Positions 58,765-64,000 of a stretch of 64,000 bases of DNA are shown in pieces (the first letter of the stretch is position 1; every line of letters begins with the position of its first letter). Origin of the DNA: Streptomyces europaeiscabiei (GTDB lineage Bacteria > Actinomycetota > Actinomycetes > Streptomycetales > Streptomycetaceae); the NCBI RefSeq assembly GCF_036346855.1, contig NZ_CP107841.1, forward strand, positions 6,576,001 through 6,640,000. The letters are read 5' to 3'. Under the pieces are notes generated by a model. It ran no database searches. It was not told the origin of the DNA and saw only the letters and a program-made list of their open reading frames with translations. A program made the translations under genes and the position numbers.

Positions 58765-59817
58765 ATGCGCCGGGTTTCCCGCACAGCGGTCGCAGGCGCA
58801 GCGACCGTTTCTCTCGCCCTCGCTCTCTCCGCCTGCGGCGGCACCTCGACGGAGGCCTCGTCCTCCGCCGACGCCAAGGGCGACATGGGCCTCGCCATCG
58901 CGTACGACGTCGGCGGCAAGGGCGACCAGTCCTTCAACGACGCCGCGTACGCGGGCCTGGAGAAGGCGGAGAAGGAGTTCGGGTACAAGACCGAGGACAT
59001 CGAGCCCACCGAGGGCGAGACGGACGCGGACAAGGAGCAGCGCCTGGCCTCCCTGGCCAAGCAGGGCTACAACCCGGTCGTCGGTGTCGGCTACGCGTAC
59101 GCGACGGCCGTGAAGGCCGCCGCCGAGCAGTACCCGGACACCACCTTCGGCATCGTGGACGACTCCACCGTCCAGCTGAAGAACGTCGCGGACCTGGTCT
59201 TCTCCGAGGAGCAGGCCTCGTACCTCGCGGGCGTCACCGCGGCCAAGAGCACCGAGACCAACGTCGTCGGCTTCGTCGGCGGCGTGGACATCCCGCTGAT
59301 CCACAAGTTCCAGGCGGGCTTCGAGCAGGGTGTCAAGGACACCAACCCGAAGGCCACGGTCCTCACCCAGTACCTCACCCAGACGGCCGAGGAGGGTGGC
59401 TTCTCCAGCCCCGACAAGGGCAAGACGGCCGCCGAGGGCCAGATCGAGAAGAAGGCCGACGTGATCTACGCGGCCGCGGGTCTCTCCGGCCAGGGCGTCA
59501 TCGAGGCCGCCGAGGTCGACCAGATCTGGGCGATCGGTGTCGACTCCGACCAGTACAAGCAGGAAGCCCTGGCGAAGTACAAGGACTTCATCCTCACCTC
59601 GGCGACGAAGGACGTCGCCAAGGCGGTGTACAACCTGGCGAAGTCGGTCGAGGACGGTAAGCCCGAGACCGGTATCGTCAGGGGCGATCTGAAGACCGGC
59701 GAGGTCGGCCTCGCCGACTCCAACCCGAAGTTCAAGGACGACACCGAGCTCCAGGAAGCCATCAGGACGGCCAAGGAGAAGATCATCAGCGGCGAGATCA
59801 AGGTCAAGACCAGCTGA
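58765..59817 (+). CDS. BmpA-type nucleoside-binding lipoprotein (second copy)
   Basis: 350 aa from ATG 58765 with AGGAG upstream. Signal MRRVSRTAVAGAATVSLALALSACGG with lipobox LSAC. It shares long stretches with the first copy: AIAYDVGGKGDQSFNDAAY, YKTEDIEPTEGETDADK, GFVGGVDIPLIHKFQAG and WAIGVDSDQYKQEAL. Differences concentrate around the ligand-contact loops (VGYAYATAVKAAAEQYPDTT against VGFAYGPAMEAAAKQFPKTS), so the two may differ in ligand preference. It lies just upstream of the ABC genes. Confidence 0.92.
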   Translation: MRRVSRTAVAGAATVSLALALSACGGTSTEASSSADAKGDMGLAIAYDVGGKGDQSFNDAAYAGLEKAEKEFGYKTEDIEPTEGETDADKEQRLASLAKQGYNPVVGVGYAYATAVKAAAEQYPDTTFGIVDDSTVQLKNVADLVFSEEQASYLAGVTAAKSTETNVVGFVGGVDIPLIHKFQAGFEQGVKDTNPKATVLTQYLTQTAEEGGFSSPDKGKTAAEGQIEKKADVIYAAAGLSGQGVIEAAEVDQIWAIGVDSDQYKQEALAKYKDFILTSATKDVAKAVYNLAKSVEDGKPETGIVRGDLKTGEVGLADSNPKFKDDTELQEAIRTAKEKIISGEIKVKTS

Positions 59818-59923
59818 TCCAGGTCGAGACCTGCTGACCCAGCTACACCACGAGCAGCCGGGTGGCCCCGGGGGAGTTCAGGCAAACCCGAGGCCGCCAG
59901 TAACCGCGGGGTTACGTCCGCTC

Positions 59924-59960
59924 AACGGGGTACGGGGAGTATCGCTCCCTGTACCCCGTT
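59924..59960 (+). terminator. terminator or attenuator between bmp and the ABC transporter genes
   Basis: A 16-bp stem (59924-59939 with 59945-59960) with one G-T pair and a 5-base loop, 106 bp after the bmp stop. It separates the lipoprotein gene from the ATPase gene. Confidence 0.75.
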
Positions 59961-60001
59961 GTCACGGTACGTCGCCGCCCGCTTTCGATGCCGTAGGGGC
60001 G

Positions 60002-60013
60002 CTACGCGCGTAG
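60002..60013. promoter_or_regulatory. 12-bp palindrome upstream of the ABC ATPase gene
   Basis: CTACGCGCGTAG is a perfect palindrome and matches the CTACGCGCGTTA core of both bmp promoters. It lies 28 bp before the proposed start codon. It may be the operator of a common regulator (LacI- or GntR-like symmetry, inferred). Confidence 0.5.
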
Positions 60014-60041
60014 ACGACCCCCTTTCCCAGGAGAGTGCGCC

Positions 60042-61657
<1,616 letters not shown>

Positions 61658-61658
<1 letters not shown>

Positions 61659-62803
61659 TGAAGAAGTTCGACAGGGAGCGCGTGCTCCTCGCGGTGGCCG
61701 GCCCGGTCCTCGCGCTCGCCGTGGCCTTCGCGCTGACCGCGATCGTGCTGCTCGCCTCCGGCAAGAACCCGGTCGAGCCGTTCTCGATCATGTTCGAGCA
61801 GGCCTCGTTCTCCGACATCCAGGTCCGGATCATCAACCAGGCCTCGCTGTACTACATCGCGGCCCTCGCGGTGGCCATCGGCTTCCGGATGAACCTGTTC
61901 AACATCGGTGTCGACGGCCAGTACCTGCTCGGCGCCATGATGGCCGCGATCGTCGGCGCCCACGTCGACCTGCCGGGGTTCCTCCAGATCCCGCTGCTGA
62001 TGCTCACCGCGATCCTCACCGGTGCCTTCTGGGCCGGCATCGCCGGTGTCCTCAAGGTCACCCGGGGCGTCAGCGAGGTCGTCGCGACGATCATGCTGAA
62101 CGCGATCGCCACCTCCGTCATCGGCTACCTCTGGCTGCCGAACGTCTTCGGCGTCAAGGTCGGCAACAACAACACCACCGGCGAGATGGCCGAGTCCGGC
62201 TGGGTGCCCGGCATCGACATCGGCGCGGCCGGCGAGATCTACGGCCTGGTCGTCCTCGCCGTGCTGCTCGGCATCGGCTACTGGATCGTCCTCAGCCGCA
62301 CCCGCTTCGGCTTCGACCTGCGTGCCTCCGGTGCCTCGGAGACGGCCGCCGCGGCCAGCGGCGTCGACCCGGGGCGCATGGTGCTCACCGCCATGCTGAT
62401 CTCCGGCGGCATCGCCGGCCTCGCGGGTCTGCCCATCCTGCTCGGTGACACCCACACCTACAGCCTCAACTTCCCCACCGGCATCGGCTTCCTCGGCATC
62501 GGCATCGCCCTGCTCGGCCGCAACAGCCCGGTCGGCATCGCCTTCGCGGCCCTGCTGTGGGCCTGGCTCGACAAGGCCTCGCCCGAGCTGGACTTCCACG
62601 ACTACGACAAGGAGATCGCGGTCATCATGCAGGGCCTGATCGTGCTCTCGGTCGTCGTCAGTTACGAGACCGTGCGCGAGTGGGGCCTGCGCCGCCAGCA
62701 GCGCCGGGTCGGCGCCGAGCTCGCCGCGGGCCATGTTCTCGGTGGTCTGGGCGCGGAAGCCTCCGACAACAACAACGTCAAGAAGGAGGTGGCGGGCCGA
62801 TGA
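61658..62803 (+). CDS. nucleoside-type ABC transporter permease (first)
   Basis: 381 aa. About nine membrane helices; NLFNIGVDGQYLLGAMMAAIVGAHVDLPG and GVLKVTRGVSEVVATIMLNAIATSVIGYLW are the signature loops of BPD_transp_2 permeases (YufP/NupB type). An Asn/Lys-rich tail (DNNNVKKEVAGR) ends it. Overlaps ATPase gene upstream and second permease gene downstream (ATGA), one operon. Confidence 0.92.
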
Positions 62804-64000
62804 CCACGAGCACCACCGCGACCGACGTCAACCAGCCCTCGCTGCAGCCGGCCGCCCCGACGGGCCGCAAGCTGTCGCTGCCCGTGCTGCTGCTGGTCAT
62901 CGCCGGTGTCCTGGCACTCACCTCGATCGTCCGCATCATCACCGGCGCCGACGGCATCACCAACGTCAGCCAGATGTCCACCGCGCTGGAGCTGGCCGTC
63001 CCGATCGGCCTCGCCGGTCTCGGCGGTCTGTGGGCCGAGCGCGCCGGCGTCGTCAACATCGGCCTCGAAGGCATGATGATCCTCGGCACCTGGTTCGGTG
63101 CCTGGGCCGGCTTCCAGTACGGCCCGTGGACCGGTGTCCTGGTCGGCATCGCCGGCGGCGCGATCGGCGGTCTGCTGCACGCCTTCGTCACCGTCACCTT
63201 CAACGTCAACCACATCGTCTCCGGTGTGGCCATCAACATCCTCGCCCTCGGCGCCACCCGCTACCTCGCCCCCCTCGCCTTCGAGGGCCACCAGGGCGGC
63301 TCGGCCAAGCAGTCCCCGCCGGTCGACTCCCTCGGCCAGTTCACGGTGCCAGGGCTATCGGACGCGCTCCAGACCCTCAACGAGAAGGGCTGGTTCTTCG
63401 TCTCCGACCTCGCCGGCCTGCTCGGCGGACTGGTCACCGACGTCTCCTGGCTGACCCTCGTCGCCGTCGCGCTGATCCCCGCCACCTGGTGGATCCTGTG
63501 GCGCACCGCCTTCGGTCTGCGCCTGCGCTCCTGCGGCGAGAACCCGGTCGCCGCCGAGTCCCTCGGCGTCAACGTCTACAAGTACAAGTACCTCGCCGTG
63601 ATCATCTCCGGCGGTCTGGCCGGCCTCGGTGGCGCCTTCCTCGCCATCGTCGCCAACCCCTTCTACCTGGAGGGCCAGACCAGCGGCCGCGGCTACATCG
63701 GTCTCGCCGCGATGATCTTCGGCAACTGGATGCCGGGCGGCCTCGCCCTCGGCGCCGGCCTCTTCGGCTACACCGACAGCCTCAACCTGCGCGGCGGCTC
63801 CGAGAACGTCCACGCCCTGCTGCTCCTCGGCGCGCTGCTGCTGGTCATCGGCGCGATCTGGCAGGCCGTCCGCAAGAAGTACGTCTCGGCCGCGATCACC
63901 TTCGTGATCGGTGCCCTGGTCTTCACCTGGTACGCGACCACCAACGAGGTCCCCAACCAGGTCGTCGCCGCCACGCCGTACGTCATCACGCTGATCGTCC
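62800..64000 (+). CDS. nucleoside-type ABC transporter permease (second, partial at right edge)
   Basis: At least 400 aa, open at the window end. A 25-residue polar N-terminus precedes helices. LAVPIGLAGLGGLWAERAGVVNIGLEGMMILGTWFGAW is the conserved NIGxEGMM motif of YufQ/NupC-type permeases, and RLRSCGENPVAAESLGVNVYKYKYLAVIISGGLAGLGGAFL the EAA-like loop. Starts at ATG 62800 overlapping the previous stop. Forms the heterodimeric channel with the first permease. Confidence 0.92.
   Translation, partial: MTTSTTATDVNQPSLQPAAPTGRKLSLPVLLLVIAGVLALTSIVRIITGADGITNVSQMSTALELAVPIGLAGLGGLWAERAGVVNIGLEGMMILGTWFGAWAGFQYGPWTGVLVGIAGGAIGGLLHAFVTVTFNVNHIVSGVAINILALGATRYLAPLAFEGHQGGSAKQSPPVDSLGQFTVPGLSDALQTLNEKGWFFVSDLAGLLGGLVTDVSWLTLVAVALIPATWWILWRTAFGLRLRSCGENPVAAESLGVNVYKYKYLAVIISGGLAGLGGAFLAIVANPFYLEGQTSGRGYIGLAAMIFGNWMPGGLALGAGLFGYTDSLNLRGGSENVHALLLLGALLLVIGAIWQAVRKKYVSAAITFVIGALVFTWYATTNEVPNQVVAATPYVITLIV

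Overview
The window is chromosomal DNA of a Streptomyces or very close relative. Evidence: uniformly high GC, GTG/TTG starts, XRE/DUF397/ATP-binding triads, ECF sigma factors, TM2 and DUF4328 proteins, and the order sdhCDAB - GH20 hexosaminidase - two ECF sigma factors - acyl-CoA mutase - teichulosonic-acid-type genes - BmpA lipoproteins - nucleoside ABC transporter, which I recall from the core of Streptomyces chromosomes such as S. coelicolor.

Layout. 1-1.3 kb: a small membrane protein/DCC oxidoreductase operon behind two palindromic operators, and a VOC protein. 1.4-13.1 kb: a divergent pair of very large secreted proteins, a DNRLRE/FG-GAP protein (minus) and a 2404-aa RHS-repeat polymorphic toxin (plus) ending in a HINT domain and a small toxin tip, followed by its presumed immunity gene. 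13.1-20.6 kb: an integrated pSAM2-type element (integrase, excisionase, RepSA-like initiator, GntR regulator, PIN-domain toxin-antitoxin) with no transfer gene and with an IS481-type insertion that has 21-bp direct repeats at its ends. 20.7-21.5 kb: a displaced toxin module (HINT tail, EndoU nuclease with one in-frame stop, MafI-like immunity gene, terminator), then a decayed integrase 3' end. 21.6-23.4 kb: DUF397/XRE regulator and ATP-binding protein. 23.4-25.0 kb: a third broken HINT module with an Imm32-like immunity gene, beside a Cip1-like secreted protein. 25.1-26.5 kb: an unknown gene and a DUF4132-type pseudogene.

26.5-64 kb is core genome. It holds TM2 proteins, succinate dehydrogenase (sdhCDAB, minus), OHCU decarboxylase, a GH20 hexosaminidase, several Streptomyces proteins of unknown role, two tandem ECF sigma/membrane-protein pairs, an L,D-transpeptidase, an acyl-CoA mutase large subunit and a LysE exporter. 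At 45.9-54.7 kb is a cell-wall glycopolymer cluster (sialic/Kdn-type: NeuB synthase, CMP-sugar synthetase fused to a phosphatase, polysialyltransferase-like enzymes, GT2, acyltransferase). An M20 amidohydrolase, two tandem BmpA lipoproteins and a nucleoside-type ABC transporter run off the right edge.

The most interesting part is 11.9-24.2 kb. Three toxin-immunity modules, one attached to the RHS carrier and two displaced and decayed, share HINT-tail DNA at their 5' ends. Two of them also share a terminator plus integrase-end sequence at the 3' side. This looks like a record of toxin-tip replacement entangled with integrative elements. Secondary points are a CMP-sugar synthetase with a large Ala/Gly insertion, a probable ATC start codon in the ABC ATPase gene, and a 27-bp sequence shared by the two bmp promoters.
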